Shown: piece after piece, positions 1 through 9,750 of the stretch | Position numbering within the stretch: the first letter of the stretch is position 1 | Layout of the letters: the number at the start of each line of letters is the position of its first letter | Assembly: GCF_002197755.1 (NCBI RefSeq) | Contig: NZ_NHOT01000003.1 | Location: 992,001 to 1,056,000, forward strand | Direction of reading: 5' to 3' | DNA from: Pedobacter sp. AJM | GTDB lineage: Bacteria; Bacteroidota; Bacteroidia; Sphingobacteriales; Sphingobacteriaceae | Length of the DNA: 64,000 nt | Position numbers and translations under genes: made by a program | The notes under the pieces: generated by a model | Databases searched by the model: none | What the model saw: only the letters and a program-made list of their open reading frames with translations | What the model was told of the DNA's origin: nothing

Positions 1-1
1 A

Positions 2-130
2 TATGGACAGATCAACCTCCGTACAAATACAGGCTTAAATGAAGAATACGAATTTAGCAATTATGAATTTACAGAAGCATTTAGTCAAACGTTTAGGGAT
101 TACCAAGCGACAATAAAATACCGTTGGTGA
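2..130 (+). CDS. C-terminal end of an outer-membrane beta-barrel protein (partial)
   Basis: An open frame enters from the left edge and gives about 42 residues ending in ATIKYRW before a TGA stop. Alternating polar and hydrophobic residues and a terminal aromatic residue are the usual signature of the last strand of an outer-membrane beta-barrel, for example a TonB-dependent receptor. The rest of the gene lies outside the window, so the exact family cannot be told. Confidence 0.55.
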   Translation, partial: YGQINLRTNTGLNEEYEFSNYEFTEAFSQTFRDYQATIKYRW

Positions 131-135
131 AACAG

Positions 136-558
136 ATGAATGAAGATAATAAGGGTATAATTACAGTAAGGTTTACAGGTGTCATCTGTGCCATAGCATG
201 TTTCATCGCTATACTAAAGTTGCCCATAGAATATTATGCCTTTTTAAGAACTATTGTTTCATTGGGAGCGGCATTGCTTATTTACAGCTGGATTAAGCAA
301 AAAAAATATTCCTTAGCCATCATTTTTGTTCTCGTGCTTATCCTTTTTAATCCCCTGTTCCCCATTTACCTGCATAGAAAAAGCATCTGGATCCAATTGG
401 ATATCATCACCGGACTATTGTTTTTAATTATTGCCTTTTATAAGAAAAGTGAACCTGAAAAAAAAGAGGAAAAAGCGGCTGAAATTTTACCCGTTCAAAA
501 AACATACCCCAGAGACCGCATTGTTTCGGCAAAAAGAAATACAATAATCACATCATAA
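136..558 (+). CDS. Small four-helix membrane protein, DUF6804-like
   Basis: A 140-residue protein beginning MNEDNKG. It has about four hydrophobic segments and a lysine/glutamate-rich cytoplasmic tail, as in the small DUF6804 membrane proteins of Bacteroidota; the assignment is from memory of the pattern. The frame is open further upstream to TTG 124 and GTG 127, but those overlap the end of the preceding gene, so ATG 136 was chosen. It lies 21 bases before the next gene on the same strand and may be co-transcribed with it. Function unknown. Confidence 0.6.
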   Translation: MNEDNKGIITVRFTGVICAIACFIAILKLPIEYYAFLRTIVSLGAALLIYSWIKQKKYSLAIIFVLVLILFNPLFPIYLHRKSIWIQLDIITGLLFLIIAFYKKSEPEKKEEKAAEILPVQKTYPRDRIVSAKRNTIITS

Positions 559-579
559 ATCAACCCAAAACTTAATGTT

Positions 580-1911
580 ATGATTGCCCAAATAGAAGAA
601 TTTTTAAACCCAAAAACAGCTGATCTGCCTCAGGATGGAAATATAAAAATTAAGGATCCGGTTACCAATGAAACAGAAGAGGTAAGAAAGAGAACTTACC
701 ACGAAGCTGGCTTTAGGGACGCATCTAGAAACAGTGGCAGCCCTTTGGCACTCTCGATATGCTTAAATGCCATTTATGCCAGGTTTCAAAATGAAGAAAA
801 GGAGTTGGTAGAAAAACAGCAACTGGCGAAAGAACCCTATATCAGTGAGCAGAAAACTAAAGAAACCGAAATTAAAACACTGGTCATCAGTAAAGAAAGT
901 AAAGAACAGCAGATTAACAAGGTGGAAAGCGATATCAGGGCCGTAAAAGATCATATTGAAGAGTTAAAATTTGAAATTAACGACCTGTCCCGGAATCCCG
1001 AGAAATACCACATCAGTGCTTCAAAAGGTGCTTCAAGTAAGTTCTGGATTGGTTTGATCATCCTTTTACCTTTAAGCTTATATCTATTTACCTTTTATAT
1101 TTCTACCTCATATTCTGCTTTTTTTAAACTGTTGGATGCGAATAGTGCCACTGTTGTTATGAACATTCTTGATGCAAAAGCTTTTGAAAAAGCGTGGCAG
1201 GATGGTTCGCTGGAAGGTTTATTTGTCACCTTTATCCCTTTTGTGTTCCTGGGTTTGGGTTATTTGATCCACATGTTCGGTGAGGTTAAAAGCAAATGGA
1301 ACTATTTCAAAATCGGAATCCTTTTTATTACATCGCTTTTATTCGATGCTATACTAGCTTACCAGATCGAAGAGAAGATTTATGAATTAAATAAAACTGC
1401 AGAAGATGACAAATTTGGAATTTTCGTTGCCTTTGGGAAAATCCAGTTCTGGGGAATCATTTTTGCCGGTTTTGTGGTGTATCTTATATGGGGCGTAGTA
1501 TTCGACTTTATCATGAAAGAACACCGGGAGAAAGACAAAATCAAACATGAGCAATTGCGTAGAAAAAAAGACATCCAGATTCATCAGGATAGGATAGCCG
1601 ATATTGAAATTCAAAAGGCAAAATTGCTCGAGGAACTTAGTGAAATCAAGAAAAGTTCGCTGGAGGCACAGGGAAGGGTTACTGCATTGCAACAGATAAT
1701 CGATGCTGTAATTATACCAACGAAGGAGTACGTTTTATATGCTTCAGAATACATGCAGGGATGGATCACCTTTATTAACCAAAAACTGCATATTTCTCAA
1801 TATGAAAAAAGTACGCTCGAAAGTGAGTGTATTGCCTGCTATCACGAAAACCTTAAACGTGTAGGGGCCAGTGAAGATTCCCAAAATGCGGTTTATACTA
1901 CTACGTTATAA
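580..1911 (+). CDS. Coiled-coil membrane protein of unknown function
   Basis: A 443-residue protein. Residues 60-145 are rich in K, E and Q and should form a coiled coil. They are followed by a membrane block with about four hydrophobic helices (roughly 155-180, 210-230, 245-265 and 290-310), then a second charged coiled coil (310-370) and a soluble tail. The hairpin-like layout suggests a membrane-anchored scaffold. It is followed 11 bases later by a secreted VWA-like protein, so the two may act together in the envelope. I do not recognise a named family. Confidence 0.7.
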   Translation: MIAQIEEFLNPKTADLPQDGNIKIKDPVTNETEEVRKRTYHEAGFRDASRNSGSPLALSICLNAIYARFQNEEKELVEKQQLAKEPYISEQKTKETEIKTLVISKESKEQQINKVESDIRAVKDHIEELKFEINDLSRNPEKYHISASKGASSKFWIGLIILLPLSLYLFTFYISTSYSAFFKLLDANSATVVMNILDAKAFEKAWQDGSLEGLFVTFIPFVFLGLGYLIHMFGEVKSKWNYFKIGILFITSLLFDAILAYQIEEKIYELNKTAEDDKFGIFVAFGKIQFWGIIFAGFVVYLIWGVVFDFIMKEHREKDKIKHEQLRRKKDIQIHQDRIADIEIQKAKLLEELSEIKKSSLEAQGRVTALQQIIDAVIIPTKEYVLYASEYMQGWITFINQKLHISQYEKSTLESECIACYHENLKRVGASEDSQNAVYTTTL

Positions 1912-1922
1912 AGCCCAAGATC

Positions 1923-2783
1923 ATGAATTTAAAATTATCAAACATATTGCTGGGCATCTTAATGACCAGTGTTTTTGCAACCGAGGCTAAAGCCCAGCCT
2001 GCGAAACAGAACCTTAATATCAGCTTTTTACTGGATTTATCTGATCGGATTGATCCTAAAAAGAATCCTGGGATTTACCAACGCGATCTTCAGTATATTA
2101 AATCAGTACAAAAGTCCTTTATTAATCATGTAAGAGGAAAAAAGATGCTGCTGTTAAAAGACCAGATGCAGGTTTTCTTTAATCCCATTCCTAAAATTAC
2201 AGATATCGATCAATTAAGCCAAAGTTTAAAGGTCGATTTTAATCCTAAAACCAGTAAAAAAGATTTCCTGAATATAGATAAGATTTATACTGATAACCCG
2301 ACTAAAATTTATCAGCGTGCCATTAAAGATGGAAACTATGTAGGCTCCGATATCTGGAGATTTTTTAAAAGCAATGTGCAGCAATATTGCATTAAACCAC
2401 AACATCGAAATATTTTAGTCATACTAACCGATGGTTATATGTACCATAAAGACAGTAAAATTGAAGTAGCAGGAAAAAGTTCTTACATCACTCCACAATT
2501 TCTACTGTCAAAAAAACTTGTTAATGCCAATTTTCCTGCCATTATGCAGAAAAACAAACTTGGTTTTATTTCCTTCCCATATAATTTAAAAGAACTCGAA
2601 ATTATGGTGTTAGGCATTAATCCCTCCGTTAAAAACCCTTATGAAGAGGATGTCATTAAACAATATTGGACAGATTGGTTTAAAGCAATGAAGGTGAAGA
2701 AATTCGAACTACGGACGACTGATTTAGCTACTAATTTAGCGCCTGTAATTAATAATTTTATTCAGGGAGGCTATAAACAATGA
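1923..2783 (+). CDS. Secreted von Willebrand factor A-like protein
   Basis: A 286-residue protein with an N-terminal signal peptide ending near TEAKAQ. The mature part starts with a beta strand and DLSDRI, resembling the DxSxS metal-site motif of VWA domains with Arg in place of the second Ser. A later strand, ILVILTDGY, matches the second conserved Asp region. The fold is therefore probably VWA-like with an altered metal site. It follows the coiled-coil membrane protein closely and is likely in the same operon, acting in the periplasm. Substrate or partner unknown. Confidence 0.6.
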   Translation: MNLKLSNILLGILMTSVFATEAKAQPAKQNLNISFLLDLSDRIDPKKNPGIYQRDLQYIKSVQKSFINHVRGKKMLLLKDQMQVFFNPIPKITDIDQLSQSLKVDFNPKTSKKDFLNIDKIYTDNPTKIYQRAIKDGNYVGSDIWRFFKSNVQQYCIKPQHRNILVILTDGYMYHKDSKIEVAGKSSYITPQFLLSKKLVNANFPAIMQKNKLGFISFPYNLKELEIMVLGINPSVKNPYEEDVIKQYWTDWFKAMKVKKFELRTTDLATNLAPVINNFIQGGYKQ

Positions 2784-2871
2784 TCCGATTTATAACTATT
2801 TATCACATTCAAAAAAATCTTCATTAACAGAGAAAAACTATCCCATAATTTCCCTCAATCATCCCTTCATC

Positions 2872-3081
2872 ATGAAAACACTCTCTTTACTTATCCTCTT
2901 CTTTGCTAACATGACCTGCAAAGAAACCCTTACGGTGTACATCTGCAACAGTCCGAATGCCAAAAAATACCATAATAATTCAAAATGCCGCGGCTTACGC
3001 AATTGCACTTACAGGGTTATTTCCATTGATATCGAAAAAGCCAAAAAAGACGGCAAAACACTATGCGGCTGGGAAAAGTAA
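2872..3081 (+). CDS. Small secreted cysteine-containing protein
   Basis: A 69-residue protein with a hydrophobic leader ending near the MTC sequence (a possible lipobox) and a short domain with the pattern AKKYH, C, RGL, C and a late Cys. This looks like the short Cys/His peptides often found beside secreted nucleases in Bacteroidota. Its last 19 bases overlap the start of the thermonuclease gene in another frame, so translation is probably coupled. Function unknown; the Cys/His pattern suggests metal or disulphide stabilisation. Confidence 0.6.
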   Translation: MKTLSLLILFFANMTCKETLTVYICNSPNAKKYHNNSKCRGLRNCTYRVISIDIEKAKKDGKTLCGWEK

Positions 3082-3590
3082 GCCTGCTGCTGTTGTTGCT
3101 CACGCTTCAGGCCTGCTTTATCCAGCCAGGAGGAAATAAAGGCATAAATTATAGTAATCTTGTTTTTACAGCCAAAGTAATCCACATTTTAGATGGCGAT
3201 ACCATGGAAGTTTTATATCAGGATTTTCCCATTAAAATCCGGCTGGCCCACATTGATTGCCCCGAAAAAAGACGCTCACAACCTTACGGTCAAAAAGCAA
3301 AAAAAGCCCTGTCAGATTTATGTTTCGGACAGCTGGTGGAAATACACGGCCAAAAATACGACCGCTACAAAAGATTAATCGCGGTAGTTATTAACCATAA
3401 AAAACAGATAATCAACCAGGAAATGCTGAAGCTGGGCATGGCCTGGCATTTTAAAAAATACTCAACCGATCTTTTATATGCCCGGTTAGAAATCACAGCC
3501 AGGAAAAACAAAGTGGGTTTATGGCAGGATAGTAGTGCCATAGCCCCCTGGGAATGGCGGAAATCAAAAGCGCCATTGCCCGGAAAATAG
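3063..3590 (+). CDS. Thermonuclease (SNase) family lipoprotein
   Basis: A 175-residue protein with a signal peptide ending in LTLQACF, a good lipobox, so it is probably anchored at the outer membrane or periplasm. The rest is a staphylococcal-nuclease domain. VIHILDGDT supplies the first acidic cluster, IRLAHIDCPE the conserved Arg/Asp segment, then DRYKR and a C-terminal GLW. All expected catalytic positions (Asp in DGDT, Arg in IRL, Glu in CPE, Arg in the DRY region) appear present. It should cleave DNA and RNA outside the cytoplasm. It overlaps the small Cys protein upstream by 19 bases. Confidence 0.9.
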   Translation: MRLGKVSLLLLLLTLQACFIQPGGNKGINYSNLVFTAKVIHILDGDTMEVLYQDFPIKIRLAHIDCPEKRRSQPYGQKAKKALSDLCFGQLVEIHGQKYDRYKRLIAVVINHKKQIINQEMLKLGMAWHFKKYSTDLLYARLEITARKNKVGLWQDSSAIAPWEWRKSKAPLPGK

Positions 3591-3600
3591 GGTTAGCGTA

Positions 3601-3623
3601 AAAGCCGCCCAATGGGCAGCTTT
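3601..3623. terminator. Bidirectional terminator hairpin
   Basis: AAAGC-C-GCCC, loop AAT, GGGC-A-GCTTT forms a stem with one mismatch between two converging genes (thermonuclease on +, DUF2807 protein on -). It has A-rich and T-rich flanks and suits both transcripts. Confidence 0.6.
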
Positions 3624-3643
3624 AGCTATTTGATTGATATTTT

Positions 3644-4255
3644 TTATTTGGCTAACACCATTGCATTTTGCGCTGCCTCCATCATCGCTTCAGAAGCATA
3701 TGATGCAGATTTAAGACTGGCAAAGTCAGCTAATTTCACATTTTTCATATTGCTGGCGATCATGGTACTTTGATCGGCAGTACCATTTAATTTTAGTATC
3801 GCATCATCCTTAACAATGGTATACAAACTACCTGTGGTCGTTTTAATCTTCGCTGTAGCACTCTGATTCAAAAACAACTGAAGGTATTTTACATCGAAGT
3901 TATTGCTGGTTACCACCACCGATTGACCGTATGCTTCAATTCTTTCTAAATCTTTTACAGTAATATTCAGTATGACCTGATTGGTTTCCATGGAGTTGAT
4001 GAACAAGGTTTTTCCATCAGTTGATACAAAGGTTTTTGCAGCGTCATAATTATTGGTGCCTGATACATTTTGCTTATCACCCTGGGTTAAGATGATTTTT
4101 ACATTTCCGCTCACCCAAATTCTGTTAAATGTTGATAATGAGGCAGTTTTTGTTTCTGCTTTAACGGGCTCAGCGGCAAAAGTGGCCATTACTGATGAAG
4201 TGAATACGACTGCTGTTAATGCTGCTGCGAATACTATTTTAGTGAAGGTTTTCAT
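3644..4255 (-). CDS. DUF2807 (GIN-domain) secreted protein
   Basis: A 203-residue protein with a clear signal peptide (cleavage near TFAAE). The mature part starts with FNRIWVSGNVKIILTQGD, matching the first repeat of the DUF2807 putative autotransporter-adhesin head domain. Regular beta-helix-like repeats follow (LNITVKDLERIEAYGQS, LQLFLNQSATAKI). These proteins are common and often multi-copy in Bacteroidota; their role is unknown but they are taken to be surface or periplasmic. It stands alone and converges on the thermonuclease gene. Confidence 0.85.
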   Translation of the reverse strand: MKTFTKIVFAAALTAVVFTSSVMATFAAEPVKAETKTASLSTFNRIWVSGNVKIILTQGDKQNVSGTNNYDAAKTFVSTDGKTLFINSMETNQVILNITVKDLERIEAYGQSVVVTSNNFDVKYLQLFLNQSATAKIKTTTGSLYTIVKDDAILKLNGTADQSTMIASNMKNVKLADFASLKSASYASEAMMEAAQNAMVLAK

Positions 4256-5008
4256 ATCTTTATGTTTTAAGTTTTTGCTATTGTTTTGTGATTAAGACGC
4301 AGCTGTCCATCAAACGTTGCAGGCAAAAACCCGGTATTATACCAGCATCAGTAACCGCTAGACCAACGCCTGTAATTTATAGACGAACGGTTATGGGTTA
4401 TCTGGCCTGATTTTTTTAAATCCAGCCTTTGCGGCTACACAGATGTTTGTCATCGGCTTTCAAAAATGTGGTGATGTTCATTTTATTTGCCTGTTTCCGG
4501 ATGATGAATAGTTTGGTTTCCTGGTATATCAGACTATATCCGATCGGGCATATTAATTGGTATTTTGTATGCTCCTACCCCTAAGGATATGAACATAAGT
4601 AATCCATTATCAATATTTGTGAAAACACAACGTAAGCTAGTCAAACGCTCAAAGAAAGAATTACATTTAAAGCTAGGGTAGGCCTTTATTTTCTTCAGGG
4701 ACTGGAACAAATAAAAACAGCCTTTAAAGCTAGATAAGACTAATCAAATAATGAATTATTTATGGCAACCTCTTCATCCGCTTCATACTGCTACATTTCT
4801 TTGAATTTAGATTTGCAAAGGTATCTGGATAAAATAATTCTCTTTACAATGAACACAGTATCCTTGATGGATATACAGGCATAGGTCTGACTTTACTCCA
4901 CTACTTTTCGCCTACCGAACGTTCCTGGGGTGAAGCTGTTTTACTCGCCTGAGTACAAAAAATGAGTTTTTTTTCCCGTTGTCAGTCATTATAAGTATTA
5001 TTACAAGT
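4256..5008. other. Long intergenic region
   Basis: About 750 bases between divergently oriented genes. I see no convincing gene. A short minus-strand frame near 4436-4560 reads through without stops but has no recognisable family or start. The space presumably contains the promoters of the DUF2807 gene and the amidohydrolase gene, but I find no perfect TAnnTTTG box next to either. Confidence 0.4.
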
Positions 5009-6760
5009 ATGACACAGACAAGGAATTACAGCTTACTGATAGTTTTCATGCTCAGTTTCACGGTTTATTTACCCTTCGCGGCAGCTCAGGTAACACAGAA
5101 CTATCAGGTGTATAAACTCGAAAATAAAATCGGCACAGAAAAAGTTTCCATTGCAGGAAGAACTGACAACACTGCTGTTGATATCACTATCCGTACCGTA
5201 GACCGTGGTCAGGCTTTAATGCTTACCGCTGCACTAACGCCAAATGCTACTGGCACAAGATATACCTCCATCGGACAAACGTCGCGTTTCAAGCAAGAAA
5301 AAATAGATCAACTGTATTCCGCCAGCCAGGGTTTTCCTTTAAGCCAGAACGGCTCTATAAAATTGAGAGAAATGCTGATTGATTATTGGATTAAAGCAGC
5401 ACGTCCTGCCTTTGTAAAATCTGCATTAGATGGATCCGCTATCCGAATCAGTGAAATAACTGACATGACAGATGCATATAAAGTAAGTGGATGGAAAACC
5501 TTTCTGATCAACAATGGCATGGATGAGATATTCTGGACAGATGCGCAGGGTAAAGCTGTTTTTTTAACCACAATAGATAGTGAAGGTGACAAGAGAGAGG
5601 TGATTGATGAACGGTATCTATCGGCATTCACCAAGCTCAATCAACAATCAACACACCATTTGCTACAGGCCTATATAGATAACAGTGGCATCTCTGCCAA
5701 AAAAAATCCTGCAATTGCCATTTTAGGTGGAACCATTATTGATATTACCCACCATGGCGATCTGCAAAATAACACTATGGTGCTGATCATCAAAGGAAAA
5801 ATAGACTATGTAGGAACCATTAACAGGTCGCTAATTCCACCGGGAGCACGCCTGATTGATGCAACCAACAAATTCTTGCTTCCTGGTCTGTGGGATATGC
5901 ATGCACACATATTTCACCCGTCTTATCTTCAGCGGGAGCTACGCTCAGGAGTAACTTCAATCAGAGATATGGGTAATGAGTTTGATTTTGCAAAACAGCT
6001 GATGGATATGGTTAGAAAGGAATCAACACCAGCCCCCAACTACTATGCCGCCGGGCTTTTGGATGGCAAGTCACCAGCCACACTGGGGACCATGCTAGCC
6101 ACTAATGAAAACGAAATCAAAAAAAATATAGGTGCCTACCATGATGCTGGTTTTAGGCAGATAAAAGTATACAGCAGCGTTAAAAAGAAAGACTTTAACA
6201 GTATTGTGGAAGAAGCCAAACGGTATCATATGGATGTTGTAGGGCATTTACCAACAGGCTATACGGTAAGCTACTTTATTAATAACGGAATGCGGAGTAT
6301 CAGTCACATCAATTATTTCATGAACAGTATAAACTGGTCTTCCAGTGATCTGAAAACAGCTAATCAAAGTCTGCTGGACAGCATGAGATCGCATCATACC
6401 TTTCTGGATCCCACATTAAATGTTTACCAGTTGGCGGGAAATAAAAAAGTGGCCTATTACCAGAAGCTTGTTAAGCTCTTTGCCGATAACCATATCCCAA
6501 TCGTGGCCGGAACAGACAATGAGGGGACTATTGCCAATGAGATTCAGAATTATATACGATGTGGTATAAGTCCCCTTAATGCGATCAGGTCTGCAACGAT
6601 CATCCCCGCTGAAGTAATGGGTGAAGCGCAAAAGAGCGGAAGCATTAGCCAGGGCAAAGATGGCGACATTTTGATTCTTGATGAGAATCCACTGCTCCAT
6701 ATCAATACCTTGCAACACATTCCTACCATCATCAGGAACCAGTTTGTGATCACCAATTGA
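5009..6760 (+). CDS. Secreted amidohydrolase-superfamily protein
   Basis: A 583-residue protein from ATG 5009 (a TTG lies 30 bases upstream). A signal peptide ends near FAAAQ. Residues 25-225 form an N-terminal domain I cannot assign. The rest is a metal-dependent amidohydrolase of the imidazolonepropionase/prolidase-like type. Visible ligands are HAH in PGLWDMHAHIF, the conserved Lys in RQIKVYSS, GHLP, SHINYF and the Asp of AGTDNEG. The C-terminal beta segment GDILILDENPL closes the composite domain. The full metal set suggests an active periplasmic hydrolase on a cyclic amide or peptide. Substrate cannot be told. Confidence 0.8.
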   Translation: MTQTRNYSLLIVFMLSFTVYLPFAAAQVTQNYQVYKLENKIGTEKVSIAGRTDNTAVDITIRTVDRGQALMLTAALTPNATGTRYTSIGQTSRFKQEKIDQLYSASQGFPLSQNGSIKLREMLIDYWIKAARPAFVKSALDGSAIRISEITDMTDAYKVSGWKTFLINNGMDEIFWTDAQGKAVFLTTIDSEGDKREVIDERYLSAFTKLNQQSTHHLLQAYIDNSGISAKKNPAIAILGGTIIDITHHGDLQNNTMVLIIKGKIDYVGTINRSLIPPGARLIDATNKFLLPGLWDMHAHIFHPSYLQRELRSGVTSIRDMGNEFDFAKQLMDMVRKESTPAPNYYAAGLLDGKSPATLGTMLATNENEIKKNIGAYHDAGFRQIKVYSSVKKKDFNSIVEEAKRYHMDVVGHLPTGYTVSYFINNGMRSISHINYFMNSINWSSSDLKTANQSLLDSMRSHHTFLDPTLNVYQLAGNKKVAYYQKLVKLFADNHIPIVAGTDNEGTIANEIQNYIRCGISPLNAIRSATIIPAEVMGEAQKSGSISQGKDGDILILDENPLLHINTLQHIPTIIRNQFVITN

Positions 6761-6770
6761 ATCATCGCGT

Positions 6771-6977
6771 TTACCTATTCAGGGTATTGCGAAGTATCCC
6801 GGTCATGATGCTTACTTTAGCCATCTCAACTTTACACCTATACTGATGGTTGGCTTTCAGTCCATTATGAATATCATTACTTTGTTTAGGTAATGAAAGC
6901 TTAATAAGCGCCGAATCTCCCGTCATCCTGAGCGATTTAACATGCCCGTCAAAGCTTAGCCTTTTATCATCCAGCAT
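6771..6977 (-). CDS. Possible small hypothetical protein
   Basis: A 68-residue frame converging on the amidohydrolase gene. Composition is plausible for a basic beta-rich protein (LSFDGHVKSLRM, SALIKLSLPK), but I recognise no family and see no promoter. It may be a decayed gene tail. Confidence 0.25.
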   Translation of the reverse strand: MLDDKRLSFDGHVKSLRMTGDSALIKLSLPKQSNDIHNGLKANHQYRCKVEMAKVSIMTGILRNTLNR

Positions 6978-7428
6978 GGTAAAATGAATTGATGTACCGA
7001 CGAAACCAGAACAAGTTTTATTTAAATAACTTTCTGACTATCAAACACTTGCAAAATACGATTTCGACTCACCGACTGTCAAAATGACCCTTTTTTGGTC
7101 TCAAATGTTACCATTCAAATTTACGGAATGAATGAATATAATGCAAGAAAATAATAGGTCTAGATTCTAAATATAGACTTATTACTTAATCGTTCCCCGA
7201 CTGGCAAAGGAGCTCAAATTTAATCCTTTACCAGAATTTATCAATACAAAGCATGAATGCATACACTAGATTCACCCAAATTATCACAAGCCCAAAAGTC
7301 GTAAAATCTTCCCGTTGTTTATTTCAGGTCCACTTGCTCCTCCTTTGGATGAGACATATAGTTATCATATCAGAAAAGCATCTGCTTATTTGAATATACT
7401 GACGTATTGAGATTCTGCAAAACACTTA
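6978..7428. other. Intergenic region, no feature seen
   Basis: About 450 AT-rich bases downstream of the IetS-like gene (which ends at 7429 on the minus strand). No gene, RNA or strong hairpin was recognised. It marks the border between ordinary genes and the defence-rich stretch. Confidence 0.4.
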
Positions 7429-9747
7429 TTAATTGCTGTTTGTTGCATTTGAATTATTTTGCATAGCAGATATGCGATTTTCTAATTCAAGTTTAATAGG
7501 CACAAGCTCGGTATATCGAGCACGAACCTTTGAATAAATATCTACTTCTTTACTCGTTGTCGATAAAGTTAAGATCAATGCGTACCTTACTTTGGCATTT
7601 ACATGCCTTTTGCCCCTCTCTAGCGCGTGGATAATAAACATCGGATTTTTGACTCCTTCGATTTTTTTTGTAATATTTCGCGTATCCAAACTATCCCATT
7701 TCAAATCTGCCTTTAAATCTTGTTCTTTTTTAAACGATGATTTTGCATTGTCTGTGGCTGGGTATTCAAAAGAGCAGGTCCATCCTTCATTTAGCAGTCT
7801 CTCCATTTCTTCGGGTTCTGCATTAATATCTAGCTTTCTTATCTTATTACCATTTTTAAAGTTGAACTTTGTTTCACTTGGATAAAACGAAGTTGTGATG
7901 GATGATGTCGAATAATCATCTGGACTTTGGGGATCAATTTTGGTCATCACAGCTGAAGTCCAGCGAAATGAAACCTTACCTTTGGTAATTTCATCCGACC
8001 AAGGGATAGGAAGTTTCACAAAGCTTCCCGAATTTATTTCCCCACTATAGATTAACGTATAGGATTGCTCAGGGCAAGTCGTTATTGTGCTGATATCTGA
8101 CGGTAGAGTTCCGTGGCCAAAGTCAGTGTTATGTCCATCACCATGTTCACAAATACCATGAATAATCATAGCCCTAGTGACAAGGCTAGAAAGCTGTGCA
8201 TTACTGTAACCAATGATTTTCCCAGCGGCAGAAGTGACCAATGGACTTGAGAAACTGGTACCCTGTGTCAAAGCCCGCTGGTTTGGTAAGTTCCCTAAAA
8301 GATGAATAGGATTTTGATCACACCCGCCAAATGCCGAAAGGTCAGGTTTAAGTTTATTCCCTTCCCTACCTGGGCCTATGCAGCTATAAGTTGCCCGATT
8401 AATTTTGCCATCGACTTTCGAATAGGCAGCAATTGCCAACCCATTTACCATATCCGATGGAGCTTGGATTCTATTATAGCCTATTTGACCACCATCATTG
8501 CCGACTGCTACGCAAAACAATACATCATATTGCTCACTTAACAAGTCACATGCAAATGTAAAGCGGCTGATATGATCATCGTAAATAGGTCCCCGTGGCC
8601 CAAGACTTAAGTTATAAACTTTGATTTCAGGATTAGCAGGAATAATTTTTTCAATGGCGTCTACAATCTGGTATAAATCTGGATCTACCGCCATAGATTG
8701 TGAGATAACCCTGAAGTTTTTTACACAAACCAATGGCTCAACTAATTGTTGTGCGTTCTGATACTCGTTTAGGGCTCCATATAATACCGCGCTTGTAACC
8801 TGTGTACCATGGCTAGCACAATCAGGTATCGGGTCACCACTGATACAGTCTTCGGTTGTTACATATTGGTCAAGCGCTGGGTTTCCGTTTATGTAGCCGC
8901 CGTCAATAACTCCGACCGTAACGTCAGGGCGGGAAGTAAAAATTGGAGGTTTTGGTGCTCCATTCACCGGAAAAGCGCGGGTGCTCACAAAATGTTTGAA
9001 CTCCAAAGGATGTAATGTCCGCAGAGGATTATACCCACTAAGTAATGAAACTACATCTCGATTACCCATTAGGCTGACAAAAGTTATTCCGTCTTCGTAC
9101 TGGTGATAATTTATACTTTCTGCGGAAACCCCTGCAAGAGTTAAAAGCTCTAAAAAACGCAATAAAGACTGATTTTGGTCAACATTAAAAGGATGAAGAA
9201 CGGCTTCTAGCCTTCCTTGCTCCCAATCATTCGAAATTCCGACTACCTGTTCTTCGTCCTTAAGTAAATCTATGCTCACCAATTTTCGAACATCATTCAC
9301 GAAAGCTTTGGTCAGTGATGAAGCTGACTTATTAAGTTGTTTTTTAAATTTATCCAAACTCTCGTCGGTGCCCCGAACAAAAAACATTTTAGCTTCCAAC
9401 GTTTCTCTTTTAGTCTCTTTCGATATATTTTCTTTGCTTCTCCAAATCCTAGAGCCAATTTCCTGTAACCCAAAGCGCTCAGTATCTGTGTCGAAGAGGG
9501 TTTCAGGATAGTAGCTTTTGGCCGAAAAGTCAGGGTGCATTCTAATGCACATTACCACTTCATTAGGTAGCCTAGAAGATTGCGGCAACGAACGAATTTG
9601 CTCTTTGACCAAGTCAATATCTTTTGACAGCCGCTCACGGGCCTCTTCAAAGCTCACGGGATATGATTTTGGACCACCACCGGATCTCTTTGTTACAGGG
9701 ATGCTGTATAGTTCTCCTTTGTATAGAATTGGCTTTCTTGTGCTCAT
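7429..9747 (-). CDS. ietS: Subtilisin-like (S8) serine protease, IetS-like
   Basis: A 772-residue protein without a signal peptide. Residues 1-270 are an N-terminal domain of unknown fold. An S8 peptidase domain follows with Asp282 (VGVIDGG), His313 (SHGTQV), oxyanion Asn417 (AVGNDGG) and Ser498 (GTSFSSP), so the catalytic set is complete. About 200 further residues form a beta-rich C-terminal region. It lies three bases downstream of an AAA ATPase on the same strand. That two-gene arrangement matches IetAS, first described as a plasmid-stabilising serine protease/AAA pair on pTiC58 and later reported as an anti-phage system. The protease is expected to be the toxic effector. Assignment rests on architecture. 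Confidence 0.82.
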   Translation of the reverse strand: MSTRKPILYKGELYSIPVTKRSGGGPKSYPVSFEEARERLSKDIDLVKEQIRSLPQSSRLPNEVVMCIRMHPDFSAKSYYPETLFDTDTERFGLQEIGSRIWRSKENISKETKRETLEAKMFFVRGTDESLDKFKKQLNKSASSLTKAFVNDVRKLVSIDLLKDEEQVVGISNDWEQGRLEAVLHPFNVDQNQSLLRFLELLTLAGVSAESINYHQYEDGITFVSLMGNRDVVSLLSGYNPLRTLHPLEFKHFVSTRAFPVNGAPKPPIFTSRPDVTVGVIDGGYINGNPALDQYVTTEDCISGDPIPDCASHGTQVTSAVLYGALNEYQNAQQLVEPLVCVKNFRVISQSMAVDPDLYQIVDAIEKIIPANPEIKVYNLSLGPRGPIYDDHISRFTFACDLLSEQYDVLFCVAVGNDGGQIGYNRIQAPSDMVNGLAIAAYSKVDGKINRATYSCIGPGREGNKLKPDLSAFGGCDQNPIHLLGNLPNQRALTQGTSFSSPLVTSAAGKIIGYSNAQLSSLVTRAMIIHGICEHGDGHNTDFGHGTLPSDISTITTCPEQSYTLIYSGEINSGSFVKLPIPWSDEITKGKVSFRWTSAVMTKIDPQSPDDYSTSSITTSFYPSETKFNFKNGNKIRKLDINAEPEEMERLLNEGWTCSFEYPATDNAKSSFKKEQDLKADLKWDSLDTRNITKKIEGVKNPMFIIHALERGKRHVNAKVRYALILTLSTTSKEVDIYSKVRARYTELVPIKLELENRISAMQNNSNATNSN

Positions 9748-9750
9748 AGT

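Noticed and set aside
4436..4560. Possible gene fragment on the minus strand
   Set aside because: About 50 codons without stop but no start, family or composition support.
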